Part shown: positions 17,432-26,455 of the stretch, piece after piece | Layout of the letters: every line of letters begins with the position of its first letter | Position numbering within the stretch: the first letter of the stretch is position 1 | Assembly (NCBI RefSeq): GCF_016908375.1 | Contig: NZ_JAFBDS010000005.1 | Coordinates: forward strand, 186,001-250,000 | DNA length: 64,000 nt | Origin: Amphibacillus cookii | Lineage (GTDB): Bacteria; Bacillota; Bacilli; Bacillales; Amphibacillaceae | Reading direction: 5' to 3' | Notes under the pieces: model-generated | The model's input: only the letters and a program-made list of their open reading frames with translations | Database searches by the model: none | Told to the model about the DNA's origin: nothing | Made by a program: the position numbers and the translations under genes

Positions 17432-19141
17432 GTGAAATTATTCAAGAAGTATTCTTATAAAAACATTTTATTTATTAGTTTGTCCGTTTTCCTTTTTTCC
17501 GTTTTAATAATGATCATCTACGTCAATTATCACGTATCTGTTAATGAAATGATCAATTTAACAGCGACACAGCAACAAACAAATCTTGATCTGATCAGTC
17601 AAAATATTGATGAGAAATTACGTTCAATAGAAAATAATTCTGTTGTTTTATCGAGACAAAGTAGTTTGAATCAGGTCATAAATGGAAATAGAACATATCA
17701 CCAAGTCTACACGCTTACGACTGATTTTTCTAATTCGGTATATAGCAATGGCTCACTTCATTCGATCGAAATTTATTTAAACAACGCACCTACAAATAAT
17801 ATCCAAAATCCTGTTCGCTATTATGAACTTGATCAGGTTAATGGATCGGGTTGGATTGACGTATTGGACGATCTATCTGCATCTTGGATTGGTATTCGGA
17901 CCGTTGCAATGATCACGGGTGAGGAGCCTGTTATTAGCCATGCACGTGCAATTAAAAATTCTCGTGGACAAACGCAAGCAATTGTGATTCTAAACCTTGA
18001 CCCACTAATTGTTGAAAGTTGGCTTCGCTCTCATTCAAATGCGTCCACCCTTTATTTAGTTAATGAACACTCACATATATTAGCCAGTACTGACCATCAA
18101 GGAATTGGTGAAAACTACCATCCAACAGTTCCTTTACATACAACAAGTGATCCTTATCTTGTCGAACAAGAACAATTAATTGTTTCTACTGAACTCGTCC
18201 CCTATCAGTGGAATTTAATTGGGGTCACACCTTATCAACAATTAACTGCACAAAGTAAAAAGGTAGCTCAACATTTATTAATCATGAGTTCACTATTGAT
18301 TATATTGACCTTTTTTGGCATTCGATTTTTAACAAAACAGCTGACACAACCTATCCATAAGCTTACAGATTTGATGAATAACTATCAACTAACACGTACG
18401 ATTCAAGATATACCTGATGACTATCAAAATGAATTTGCTCAGCTATTTAATGGTTATCAAAACCTTATTAAAAGAAATGAGCGCTTGCATCATTCGTTAA
18501 TAAAAAAATATCGCCAACATAAGCGAGCAGAGTTAAAAGCACTACAAGCGAATATTAATCCCCATTTTCTATATAACACATTAGACCAACTCAATTGGCG
18601 GGCAATTGAACGTGGTGATGATGACATGAGTATAATCATAGAGTTACTTGGTGACATGTTAAGAACCGGATTATCAAACGGTGAAAGTATTATGACACTT
18701 GAGGAAGAAGTCAACTATGTAAAAAAATATTTGCAACTGCAATCAATTAAAGACAGTGATGCCTTTCAATATACTATTCATTTAGAGGAAAAAATTAAAG
18801 ACGCTTGCATACCAAAATTAACTTTACAACCCTTTGTCGAAAACGCGATTATTCACGGTTTTCAAGAAATGGCAGGTGGTAAAATTAGCATTAATATTTC
18901 TCAACGAAATCAGCAAGTTTTTATCTCCATTCAAGACAATGGTGTTGGTGCTACTTCATTTTCTAAAAGCAACCAAAAAGCAAAGACTGGAGGCTATGGC
19001 ATAAAAAATGTGAAAGAACGATTAAATAACTATTTCAACTATAAGGCTAACCTAATGATTTCGAATCGCGAACAAGGTGGGGTAGAGGTGCAATTAACCT
19101 TTCCGGTTATAAGAGATAAGAAAGCTTTATCATTTATTTAA
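17432..19141 (+). CDS. yesM: Sensor histidine kinase, YesM/LytS type
   Basis: This 569-residue kinase has a membrane segment at about 12-32, an extracellular sensor to about 270, a second membrane segment (about 277-297), HAMP, and the His_kinase domain with phospho-acceptor in NINPHFLYNTLDQLNW (about 377-392). The ATPase N-box is LQPFVENAIIHGFQEM and the G-box QDNGVG. The start codon is GTG at 17432, seven bases after GGAGG. It pairs with the AraC-type response regulator 42 bases downstream. In Bacillus such pairs sense extracellular oligosaccharides and switch on neighbouring uptake and hydrolase genes, so the likely targets here are the rhaM or ABC operons. Confidence 0.9.
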   Translation: MKLFKKYSYKNILFISLSVFLFSVLIMIIYVNYHVSVNEMINLTATQQQTNLDLISQNIDEKLRSIENNSVVLSRQSSLNQVINGNRTYHQVYTLTTDFSNSVYSNGSLHSIEIYLNNAPTNNIQNPVRYYELDQVNGSGWIDVLDDLSASWIGIRTVAMITGEEPVISHARAIKNSRGQTQAIVILNLDPLIVESWLRSHSNASTLYLVNEHSHILASTDHQGIGENYHPTVPLHTTSDPYLVEQEQLIVSTELVPYQWNLIGVTPYQQLTAQSKKVAQHLLIMSSLLIILTFFGIRFLTKQLTQPIHKLTDLMNNYQLTRTIQDIPDDYQNEFAQLFNGYQNLIKRNERLHHSLIKKYRQHKRAELKALQANINPHFLYNTLDQLNWRAIERGDDDMSIIIELLGDMLRTGLSNGESIMTLEEEVNYVKKYLQLQSIKDSDAFQYTIHLEEKIKDACIPKLTLQPFVENAIIHGFQEMAGGKISINISQRNQQVFISIQDNGVGATSFSKSNQKAKTGGYGIKNVKERLNNYFNYKANLMISNREQGGVEVQLTFPVIRDKKALSFI

Positions 19142-19183
19142 TGGATACGAGTAAGCAGTGTTTTCTACAAAGGAGGAGCAAAG

Positions 19184-20746
19184 ATGGAATGGACAATTGT
19201 TATTGTAGATGATGATAAACAAGTTATTCATGGAATAGAGTCCACACTTTCTCATGCAAATATCAACTGTAAAGTCGTTGGTACCGCAACAAATGGTAAA
19301 AATGGTGTAGAAGTGATTTTATCTAAACAACCTGACCTTGTCATTACCGATATTTATATGCCTAAAATGGATGGTATTGAAATGATTAAAGTACTTCGTC
19401 AACATCAATTTTTAAATGAGATTATTATCTTAAGTGGCTATTCCGAATTTAAACATGCTCAACAAGCTTTAAAATTAAAGATCGTCGATTATTTATCGAA
19501 GCCCGCTTCCAAAACAACGATTATTTCTACGATTGAAACCGTCTTACACCAGCTTGAAAATAATCGTAAAGATCAGCAGAATTATCAACAATATAAAACG
19601 AAAGTAAAGCAATATGATAGATATATAACAGAGGAATTAATTGAATTAGCCATTAAAGGACAGCTTAATTTGACAACATTACAAGTAAATCAACAAAAAG
19701 TCATTAATCAGTGGGCTTCACGTCTTCACCTGCCCATTAAAATGAGCTTCACATTTCTCGATCAAAGTAATGGATTAGCGCATCATAATCAGCTGATGCA
19801 TTTTGCTATTGCTAACATTATTCAAGATACGTTGTATGATTTTGCATTCGATTATCATTATATTGAAATTGATCGGATTAATAGTATTTTGTGTTTACAT
19901 ACAACGCCAGATCAACAAACTGCATTATCTAATCAAGTCCAATCTATCTTAAAGCAAACGGAAGTAAATTTACATCAACTGTTGCCTGTTAAACTTGACG
20001 TCGTTCTAGGTGACTATGTCGTCACGTGGACGGAGACACTTTCTGGCATTCATAGTCTTTTAATGAAATCAGCACAGCAACAATCGTTTACGAACGAAAT
20101 CACACCACTAAAAAAACAATTGGCCCAAGCAATCCGCTCCACTGACCTTCAGTTGATACAGCACACACTCGAAAACTTTTTTAGTAAAATGAATGATCAG
20201 GCATTTTTACCTTCGATTGCTCTACATGTCGGTATTGAATTATGGACCATATTTAAATATGAGCTACAAGACAATGGAATCAAAATAGCTAATCAAGTCG
20301 ATGTTTCTTTTAATTTATACCAACAATTTGTCCAATTTCGCTCTTGGCAAGAATTAGATCAATTCTTTAATCAATTACTTGAACGTTTAAGTAAAGAAGC
20401 ACTTTTCCAAGATAATATCCGACACTCTAAATTGATCGAAGAAGTTCTGTGCTATATTGAAAATCATCTCTCAGAGCCGATCACATTAAGTGAAATTGCG
20501 GAAAACTTATATATTTCAAGAAACTATTTAGGACAGCTTTTTAAAAATAAAATGAAGATTACGTTTAAAGCCTATTTAACTAAAGTACGGATTGAGCGAG
20601 CCCGCAAATTATTACTAACAGAAAACTATATGATCTATGAAGTTGCTGAAGCTGTCGGTTTTGATAACCCAGCTTACTTTACTGCTGTTTTTAAAAAAGA
20701 AATGGGCTATTCACCATCTCAACTTATCCAAGAAGATATCAAGTAA
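19184..20746 (+). CDS. yesN: AraC-type response regulator, YesN type
   Basis: This 520-residue regulator has an N-terminal receiver domain (about 1-125; acidic pocket VDDD near residue 8, phospho-aspartate in LVITDIYMPKMDGIEM, lysine in YLSKPASK), a variable linker, and a C-terminal AraC HTH pair (about 415-515: EIAENLYISRNYLGQLF and EVAEAVGFDNPAYFTAVFKK). It is the partner of the kinase encoded directly upstream. The start is preceded by AGGAGGAG. It should bind as a phosphorylated dimer upstream of the sugar genes. The exact sites are not visible. Confidence 0.92.
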   Translation: MEWTIVIVDDDKQVIHGIESTLSHANINCKVVGTATNGKNGVEVILSKQPDLVITDIYMPKMDGIEMIKVLRQHQFLNEIIILSGYSEFKHAQQALKLKIVDYLSKPASKTTIISTIETVLHQLENNRKDQQNYQQYKTKVKQYDRYITEELIELAIKGQLNLTTLQVNQQKVINQWASRLHLPIKMSFTFLDQSNGLAHHNQLMHFAIANIIQDTLYDFAFDYHYIEIDRINSILCLHTTPDQQTALSNQVQSILKQTEVNLHQLLPVKLDVVLGDYVVTWTETLSGIHSLLMKSAQQQSFTNEITPLKKQLAQAIRSTDLQLIQHTLENFFSKMNDQAFLPSIALHVGIELWTIFKYELQDNGIKIANQVDVSFNLYQQFVQFRSWQELDQFFNQLLERLSKEALFQDNIRHSKLIEEVLCYIENHLSEPITLSEIAENLYISRNYLGQLFKNKMKITFKAYLTKVRIERARKLLLTENYMIYEVAEAVGFDNPAYFTAVFKKEMGYSPSQLIQEDIK

Positions 20747-20865
20747 AGCATAACCATTCTGATCACTCATTCCGATAAAGATAGTGACAAATAAAAAGGT
20801 GGCAGATGGACAACTTTTTGATATACTTGTGGGTGATATTTTCATCATAATATGGAGGTCTTTAT

Positions 20866-21627
20866 ATGGCACAAACGAAACCACCTTATGGAAGTGTACT
20901 GATAAAAGCTGATCACATCCTTGAGTTTTTATCACGTCACAATAATCCACAAAGGTTAAGTGATATTGCTAAACAAACCGAATTAACCAATCCAACTGCT
21001 TTAAAAATTTTAAATACCCTATTATTAATCGGATACGTACAAAAAGACCCTGATACTAAAATGTTCAGTCTAGGTCCACGTTTGATTAAATATGCAAATA
21101 AAAGCTTGCACCAAATTAGCATTAAGCAAATTGCTCAGCCACATCTTGAACAATTACAAAAAGCAACAACGGAAACTGTCCATCTTGGCATCTACGAATT
21201 GGATCATATTAAATATATATCAAAAATTGAAAGTAAAAAACCCGTCTCTCTCTACTCAGAAATTGGAAAATCAATCCCTTTATACTGTTCTGCGATGGGA
21301 AAAGCCGTTTTAGCTGATTTCACCGATCAACAGATCGAACACTACCTTGACCATAATGCACTCGTTAAAAAAACAGAAAATACGATTGTAACAACGAACG
21401 CTCTTTATCAAGAAATTAACAAAATAAGAACGCAAGGTTATGCTTTTGATGATGGTGAACATGATTTTGAAGTGTTTTGTATCGGCAGTAGCATAACAGT
21501 CAACGAAAAAAACTATGGGGCAATCAGCGTCAGTTTACCCAAATACCGGTTAACAGATGCGATTTTAACTGATCTGATTAGTAATATCCTCATCTGCAAA
21601 GATAATATTGTTGAAGAACTAACATAA
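20866..21627 (+). CDS. IclR-family regulator, probably KdgR-like
   Basis: This 253-residue protein has an N-terminal winged HTH (about 10-75: ADHILEFLSRHNNPQRLSDI then TNPTALKILNTLLLIGYV) and a C-terminal IclR effector domain (about 85-250) with the typical SIPLYCSAMGKAVLADF and GYAFDDGEHDFEVFCIGSSI. IclR proteins called KdgR repress pectin catabolism genes and respond to 2-keto-3-deoxygluconate. Given the kdu/kdg operon 3 kb away, repression of that operon is a reasonable inference but no operator was identified. GGAGG precedes the ATG. The gene is followed by a terminator at 21631-21662. Confidence 0.85.
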   Translation: MAQTKPPYGSVLIKADHILEFLSRHNNPQRLSDIAKQTELTNPTALKILNTLLLIGYVQKDPDTKMFSLGPRLIKYANKSLHQISIKQIAQPHLEQLQKATTETVHLGIYELDHIKYISKIESKKPVSLYSEIGKSIPLYCSAMGKAVLADFTDQQIEHYLDHNALVKKTENTIVTTNALYQEINKIRTQGYAFDDGEHDFEVFCIGSSITVNEKNYGAISVSLPKYRLTDAILTDLISNILICKDNIVEELT

Positions 21628-21630
21628 ATC

Positions 21631-21662
21631 AGTAAAGAGCCATCTTCGAATGGCTCTTTACT
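21631..21662 (+). terminator. Terminator after the IclR gene
   Basis: A 12-bp stem (AGTAAAGAGCCA / TGGCTCTTTACT) with an 8-base loop starts just after the stop codon of the IclR gene. The T run is short. Confidence 0.75.
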
Positions 21663-21694
21663 TGTTAATAAATGATGATATTTGTGAGCATATT

Positions 21695-21741
21695 AAAATG
21701 CGCTTTTACACTTTAATTGAGAAAAAGTGAAAACGCATTTT
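21695..21741. terminator. Second bidirectional hairpin, convergent gene pair
   Basis: A long imperfect stem (AAAATGCGCTTTTACACTTT against AAAAGTGAAAACGCATTTT, one bulge) closes a loop of about eight bases. It lies between the plus-strand IclR gene and the minus-strand gene ending at 21914 and could end both transcripts. Confidence 0.6.
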
Positions 21742-21748
21742 ATTCACA

Positions 21749-21816
21749 TCTGAATTTTCAGGTTCAGCCAAGATAGCATAAAGGTAAAGGTAATATTAAA
21801 TATAAGCCTTGACTTT
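21749..21816 (-). repeat. Right copy of 68 bp inverted repeat pair
   Basis: This is the reverse-complement partner of 14743-14810, with about seven mismatches in 68 positions by eye. It lies directly beside the 21695-21741 hairpin. Confidence 0.75.
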
Positions 21817-21913
21817 TAACATAGATTTTCGTAGGAATAACTAGGCTTGCCGCTTGTTTGTTATTACTTCCACTCGATTGTTCCAGTTCGCTTGAATCGT
21901 ATAAATACCTATC

Positions 21914-22288
21914 TCATACAGAATGTGTATAAGCATAAATCGCTTTATTTCTTAATAACATATTATCCTCATTTACCATTCCTAATTGATAGGACTTCCT
22001 AATGATCTCCAGAACTTTATTTCCTAATTCTGGATTTATTTTTTCGAATGTATTTTCCACTCGAAAATCCCAGTTTGCTTCAACATATCTATTTGCTATA
22101 TTTGCAGTATTTTTTGGTTCCACTATTTCTCCCTTTTCAAGCTTTTCACAGAATTCTGAAAAGCTTATGGAATAACGATCTTCATCTGCTACTTTGTCTC
22201 CACCATAATTTTCAGTAGCTAATCTGTTGAACGCCAAAAATCTAGGATCTTTCGTTACATCATAAGAATTTGAAACAGAACTTATCAT
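21914..22288 (-). CDS. Small cytosolic protein, candidate immunity or partner protein
   Basis: This 124-residue acidic, mainly helical soluble protein has no signal peptide and no family I recognise. The frame opens with TTG at 22291, but the following ATG (22288) has GGAGGG six bases upstream, inside the end of the preceding gene. The stop of the upstream secreted-protein gene is only three bases away, so the two are almost certainly co-translated. A secreted small protein followed by a coupled cytosolic one fits an effector/immunity layout, but this is inference only. The pair is an island of unrelated genes between the IclR regulator and the kdu/kdg genes. Confidence 0.6.
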   Translation of the reverse strand: MISSVSNSYDVTKDPRFLAFNRLATENYGGDKVADEDRYSISFSEFCEKLEKGEIVEPKNTANIANRYVEANWDFRVENTFEKINPELGNKVLEIIRKSYQLGMVNEDNMLLRNKAIYAYTHSV

Positions 22289-22291
22289 CAA

Positions 22292-22756
22292 TTACCCTCC
22301 CACTTTATCAAAGCTAATTGGATTAGCTAATATTTGAGTGCCTAACATATGATCTATTCCAGTAATTCGGATGTTATTATAGGGAAGACTTTCCATAGGT
22401 ACTTTAAGGTAATAATAGAAACCATAAGCAATTCTCGTACGACGATCTTCAAGAGCAACAGAATCATATTTGGTTACATGAGGATAAAGATTTTCTCCAC
22501 CACTGCTTGCAAGAAAAGTCTTTGGATACCCCATAAAAAGCACTTTAAGATAAAGTGTCTCTCCTTCCAATGGATTATTTGCTTTCAATTGGTTCGAAGC
22601 GATGTTTTCCCAAACAAAATCGTTTCCATCTGATGTAATTGCTACAACTCTTACCTCTGTTAATCTTGGAGCAGATGCAGCAGAAACTGAATTTGTGTTA
22701 AATATTGGAGTTATAACTAACAACATCAGAAATATCAAGCCATAAATTTTCTTCAA
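22292..22756 (-). CDS. Secreted protein of unknown function
   Basis: This 154-residue protein has a clear Sec signal peptide (KKIYGLIFLMLLVITPIF, then NSVSAAS, cleavage near residue 27). The mature part begins APRLTEVRVVAITSDG and is rich in aromatic and beta-prone residues. From memory it vaguely resembles small secreted DUF4879-type proteins of Bacillus, but I could not verify this. It has no cysteines. The start codon is TTG, about 11 bases after GAGGAG, and no ATG alternative exists. It is co-transcribed with the downstream 124-residue cytosolic protein. Confidence 0.6.
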   Translation of the reverse strand: MKKIYGLIFLMLLVITPIFNTNSVSAASAPRLTEVRVVAITSDGNDFVWENIASNQLKANNPLEGETLYLKVLFMGYPKTFLASSGGENLYPHVTKYDSVALEDRRTRIAYGFYYYLKVPMESLPYNNIRITGIDHMLGTQILANPISFDKVGG

Positions 22757-23440
22757 AGTAAAACCAACTCCTCATTTTTATTTATAGTGGATACATAATA
22801 TATATCGGTAATGTTCACCATATTTTAAATATTATTTCCAAAATGCAAAGAATAACTTTTTGGATTTGTCTATATAATAACATTGTAGCAATAGAAAGCC
22901 CCTTGAAAAGATCTTTTTTACAAGGTATAAGCATATTGTAAAAGTCTTTAGTGTTAAGGTAAAAATTTGGAGCGCTCGTTTAAGTAAATGATATTCATGG
23001 TCTTTGAGAATGGGATTTCATTTGGATTTTTAGTTTTAAAATGGATTCTTAGGGTGAAAAAGGGATCCTTTATCCTCATTTTTGTTAAAAATAGGATAAT
23101 AGAGTAAGTAATGGCCTATAGAGATAAGTCCTTAACAAGGTTAACGTGTAGACAAAGCAAACATTGGAAAATATTTGATTGCTAGGCAAAGAAGATTGCC
23201 ACCATTTCCTTCACCAATATAGTTGTTTATATTGCCAATGGACATTCACTAACAAGACTGTATATGGTAACTTAAATGTTTGTGAAATAACTTAATAAAT
23301 TTATCGGAAAAAATTCTCAACAACGGCATTTGACAAAGAACCCAAATAATCCGCCGATGAGTCTATATCTTGGCGGATTACTTCGTCGCAGTACTTCCCC
23401 CTTGAGGAAAGTAGGCTTTATTTAGTAATAATTTTTAACA
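22757..23440. other. Gene-free stretch of 684 bases
   Basis: No open frame here looks coding on either strand. Short phrases such as that around 23310-23345 could be worn remnants of an insertion sequence, but I could not read a recognisable transposase. It holds the hairpin at 23347-23380. Confidence 0.4.
23347..23380 (-). terminator. Hairpin downstream of the small membrane protein gene
   Basis: A 9-bp stem (TAATCCGCC / GGCGGATTA) with a 16-base loop lies about 60 bases past the stop of the minus-strand gene at 23441. The T run on that strand is short (TTATTT). Confidence 0.45.
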
Positions 23441-23761
23441 TTACACAATTATGTTAATTACAAATTCCATACCGAAATATGTTGCAATTGCAATTATTAC
23501 TATAAACGGAAGAGACAGTATCACTACTAAAGACACCATTGGTAGAAGCATGGGCTCAAAACTTTTTTTATTCAAAAAGAAATAAATTACAGGCATTGCT
23601 ATTCCTATTCCTATTATAGTACTGATAGGTATTAATATATCAAATTTATACGGAGAAAATAAACTACTAGCTAAATTTATTCCAATACCATAGAGAATCA
23701 TTTGTATTAGTAAAGATTTAAAATTAACCATCCTTTTTACTATCTCTTTATTCATTCCCAT
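23441..23761 (-). CDS. Small membrane protein, candidate bacteriocin immunity
   Basis: This 106-residue protein has three to four hydrophobic segments (about 18-38, 41-62, 70-104), few charges outside the first 15 residues, and no recognised family. AAGGAG lies seven bases before the ATG. It is encoded just downstream of, and on the same strand as, a frameshifted secreted precursor with a Gly-rich hydrophobic C-terminus (23875-24449). Small multi-pass proteins in this position often give self-protection in bacteriocin loci. That role is inferred from position only. Confidence 0.55.
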   Translation of the reverse strand: MGMNKEIVKRMVNFKSLLIQMILYGIGINLASSLFSPYKFDILIPISTIIGIGIAMPVIYFFLNKKSFEPMLLPMVSLVVILSLPFIVIIAIATYFGMEFVINIIV

Positions 23762-23874
23762 TGGAATTCTCCTTTCGTGTAAATAATGCTTAAAGCTAAG
23801 ATAATTAAAATAACTTTAAACAATGTTAAATTGAATATTTAATTTTCCCTACAATAATACTATTTAATATAATA

Positions 23875-24449
23875 TTAACAAAACGCACCTAGATATCCCC
23901 CCCCTAATGTCATAAGAACTGTGTAAGCAGCCATACCTACTGGACCAGTACCTATAGCTGCTAGTACTTGAGAATATATTGTTGTTATAGCGAGACCAGA
24001 TCCAGCCATCAACATACTACATATTTGAGTATTCACGCTAGGTTTAGCTTTGAGTGTTGTTACTCCTCCGTCCTCATCCCCATCAACGTCCACAGATGCT
24101 TCTAATATGGTAAATTCGTCGTCACTTACTTGTATAAAACCTTGAGTTGTTTTATCGGTATTTGAATAAACAATAACCTTAACATCTTCTATAATAAGGG
24201 ATTCCTCTTCAATCTTGTATCCTTGTTTTGAAGGCTCTGAATTTCTTTCTTCAAGTCCTCATTCTCTGCGGTCAAACTTTCCAAATATTCTTTTGAGTTT
24301 GTCACATAGGTAATTTCTGGTTCAACATATTCTTCTGCAGCGGATATCACACTAACGGGCGAGAATGTCATCATCACTAATAACGCACTTAAAAAAATTG
24401 ATACAGATTTGGTCAATAGTCCTTTAATTTTTGTTTTCATAGAAATCAT
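23875..24449 (-). pseudogene. Frameshifted bacteriocin-like secreted precursor
   Basis: Two frames join into one protein of about 191 residues if one base is restored in the TTTT run at 24226-24229 (AAAA to AAAAA on the coding strand). The upstream part has a signal peptide (LLTKSVSIFLSALLVMMTF then SPVSVISAAEE) and a coiled-coil-like segment (YLESLTAENEDLKKEIQSLQ). The restored middle reads QGYKIEEESLIIEDVKVIVY without stops up to the second frame, which ends in a Gly/Ala-rich hydrophobic domain bounded by two cysteines (ICSMLMAGSGLAITT to GGGYLGAFC). This signal-peptide, acidic propeptide and hydrophobic C-terminal layout resembles the intact gene at 54862. The break may be a true mutation or a homopolymer sequencing error. 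Confidence 0.65.
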
Positions 24450-24794
24450 CTTTTTTTGTTTTTGATAACGTTATAAAAATCCATTATATAACATTTAATT
24501 GTTAATTTAAATACATAAAAAGTAAAAAAATTTGATTTGCTAGATTATTATTAGCGCTATCCTCATAAGTTCCATCTACGCCACCCAATTCCACCAGCTA
24601 TATTCTCATTAAAATATGTAACGTGTTTTTCAAGATTAATTGTTTTAACCTAACCGCAAGCAAATTGACGAAATAGTAATTTTCAATAAGAAAACGAACA
24701 GAGTCGCCAAATATCCAAAGCGGATCTGTTCGTTTTTTCTAAAAGCATGTTTAAAAGCAAAGATGAAGCCCTAACCACTTCAGGAATGTTTATC
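24450..24794. other. Intergenic region with terminator of kdu/kdg operon
   Basis: This stretch of 345 bases contains the terminator at 24691-24738 and a possible minus-strand -10 (TATAAT, 24483-24488) for the frameshifted precursor gene. I see no coding sequence. Confidence 0.5.
24691..24738 (-). terminator. Terminator after kduD
   Basis: A 12-bp stem (AAAACGAACAGA / TCTGTTCGTTTT) lies about 60 bases beyond the kduD stop, with flanking A and T runs. It can act in both directions. Confidence 0.75.
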
Positions 24795-25577
24795 TTATCT
24801 CGCTAACCATCCACCATCTATCGCTAGAACATGACCATTCACATAATCTGACGCTGGGCTTGATAAAAACACAACCGTGCCCATTAAGTCTGCGGGTTGT
24901 GCCCACCTTCCGGCTGGAATTCGAGATAGAATTTCTTGATTGCGTTTCTCATCTGCCCGAATTGGTGCTGTATTGGCTGTCGCTACATAGCCTGGTGCAA
25001 TCGCGTTGATTTGAATATTGTGTTCAGCTAGTTCATTGGCAAATGACTTCGTTACGCCAGCAACAGCATGTTTACTTGCTGTATATGGTGGCACGAATTT
25101 TCCACCTTGGAAGGTTAACATGGAACAAATATTTATGATTTTACCGTTTTTTTGATTCACCATCACTTTAGCTACTTCTTGACTTAATAAGTAAACCGCA
25201 TTTAAATTAATCTCGATAACGGCATCCCAATCTTCTGGCTTATATTCCAATAATGGCGCACGCCGAATCGTTCCTGCATTGTTAACCAAGATATCAATTT
25301 GCCCATAAACGTTCAGACATGTGTCAACAACTGCTTTAATTTGATTGCGATCAGTTAAGTCCGCTTGAAAAAATTCAACCTTTCTTCCTTCTTCCTCAAT
25401 TAATTCACGTGTTTCTTGCCAATCTTGATCATAACTCACAACAAATACATCTGCACCTGCTTTAGCCAATGCAACAGCATAACCTTGCCCTAAGCCGGTA
25501 TTTCCACCTGTGACAATTGCCACCTTACCTTTTACTGAAAACAAATCAAGTGAGAAGTCCTTTAACGTTTCTACCAT
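24795..25577 (-). CDS. kduD: 2-dehydro-3-deoxy-D-gluconate 5-dehydrogenase
   Basis: This 260-residue short-chain dehydrogenase has the Rossmann motif TGGNTGLGQGYAVAL (about 23-37), NNAG at about 98-101, catalytic serine in NICSMLTFQGG and the YTASK pair (about 161-165). Closest in feel to KduD, it interconverts 2,5-diketo-3-deoxygluconate and 2-keto-3-deoxygluconate with NAD in the cytoplasm. Gene order kdgA-kdgK-kduI-kduD leaves little doubt about the role. GGAGG precedes the ATG. It is the last gene of the operon and is followed by a terminator. Confidence 0.92.
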   Translation of the reverse strand: MVETLKDFSLDLFSVKGKVAIVTGGNTGLGQGYAVALAKAGADVFVVSYDQDWQETRELIEEEGRKVEFFQADLTDRNQIKAVVDTCLNVYGQIDILVNNAGTIRRAPLLEYKPEDWDAVIEINLNAVYLLSQEVAKVMVNQKNGKIINICSMLTFQGGKFVPPYTASKHAVAGVTKSFANELAEHNIQINAIAPGYVATANTAPIRADEKRNQEILSRIPAGRWAQPADLMGTVVFLSSPASDYVNGHVLAIDGGWLAR

Positions 25578-25602
25578 TCTCCCAACCTCCTAAGATAAAT
25601 GA

Positions 25603-26433
25603 TTACTTTAAGCGACTCATTTCAATGTGGTCCATATCATCATAAGTAATATTTTCACCACACATCCCCCAAATAAATGTATAGTTGTTCGTTGCCACAC
25701 CAGTATGAATTGACCAACTTGGTGAGATCACTGCTTGTTCATTTGACAGCACAAGATGGCGCGTTTCTTCTGGTTTACCCATAAAATGAAATACACGCGT
25801 ATCTGCTTCCATATCAAAATATAAATATACTTCCATCCGGCGTTCGTGGGTATGCGCAGGCATCGTATTCCATGCACTACCTTGGCCAAGCATGGTATAA
25901 CCCATTTGCAGCTGGCAACTTTCACAGTTGTTTGGATGAATGTATTGATAAATTTTACGCTCATTTAACGTTTCTGCATTACCCTTTTCTAATGGTGTCA
26001 TTTTATTAATATCTAATTTTACCGTTGGGTACTTATGATGTGCTGGTGTTGAATTTAAATAAAATTTAGCAGGTTGGCTTGCGTCCTTTGAGCGGAACAA
26101 AATATCTTTTGTCCCTTTTCCAACATAAAGACCATCACGATGGTTGATTTCGTATGTTTCACCATCGAGCACAACAAATCCGTCTCCACCAATATTAATG
26201 ATGCCGAGCTCACGTCTTTCTAAAAAAAAGTTGACACCAAGCTGCTTATCTAAGTTAATCGTTAAATCTTTAGAGGTTGGGGTTGCTCCACCAAAAATCA
26301 TCCGATCATGATGGGTATAGGTTAGTGTTACTTCACCAGGTTTAAAAATCGTTTCTACTAAAAATTGCTGTCTCAATTCCTCTGTTGTTAATCGTTTTAT
26401 CCCTTCTGGGTCTGTAGCATAACGTGTTTCCAT
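25603..26433 (-). CDS. kduI: 5-keto-4-deoxyuronate isomerase
   Basis: This 276-residue cupin-type ketol-isomerase matches the usual KduI length (about 278). The zinc-binding motif is MPAHTHERRMEVYLYFDM (about 195-212; His, His, Glu) with the fourth ligand in SPSWSIHTGVATNNY. It converts 5-keto-4-deoxyuronate, released by GH105, to 2,5-diketo-3-deoxygluconate for KduD. GGAGG lies upstream of the ATG. It is 25 bases from kduD and 22 from kdgK. Confidence 0.95.
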   Translation of the reverse strand: METRYATDPEGIKRLTTEELRQQFLVETIFKPGEVTLTYTHHDRMIFGGATPTSKDLTINLDKQLGVNFFLERRELGIINIGGDGFVVLDGETYEINHRDGLYVGKGTKDILFRSKDASQPAKFYLNSTPAHHKYPTVKLDINKMTPLEKGNAETLNERKIYQYIHPNNCESCQLQMGYTMLGQGSAWNTMPAHTHERRMEVYLYFDMEADTRVFHFMGKPEETRHLVLSNEQAVISPSWSIHTGVATNNYTFIWGMCGENITYDDMDHIEMSRLK

Positions 26434-26455
26434 TCCTTATCATTCCTCCATCTTA

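Noticed and set aside
22757-23440. Suspicion of a decayed transposase in the 684-base gap
   Set aside because: No frame on either strand gives a readable transposase motif.
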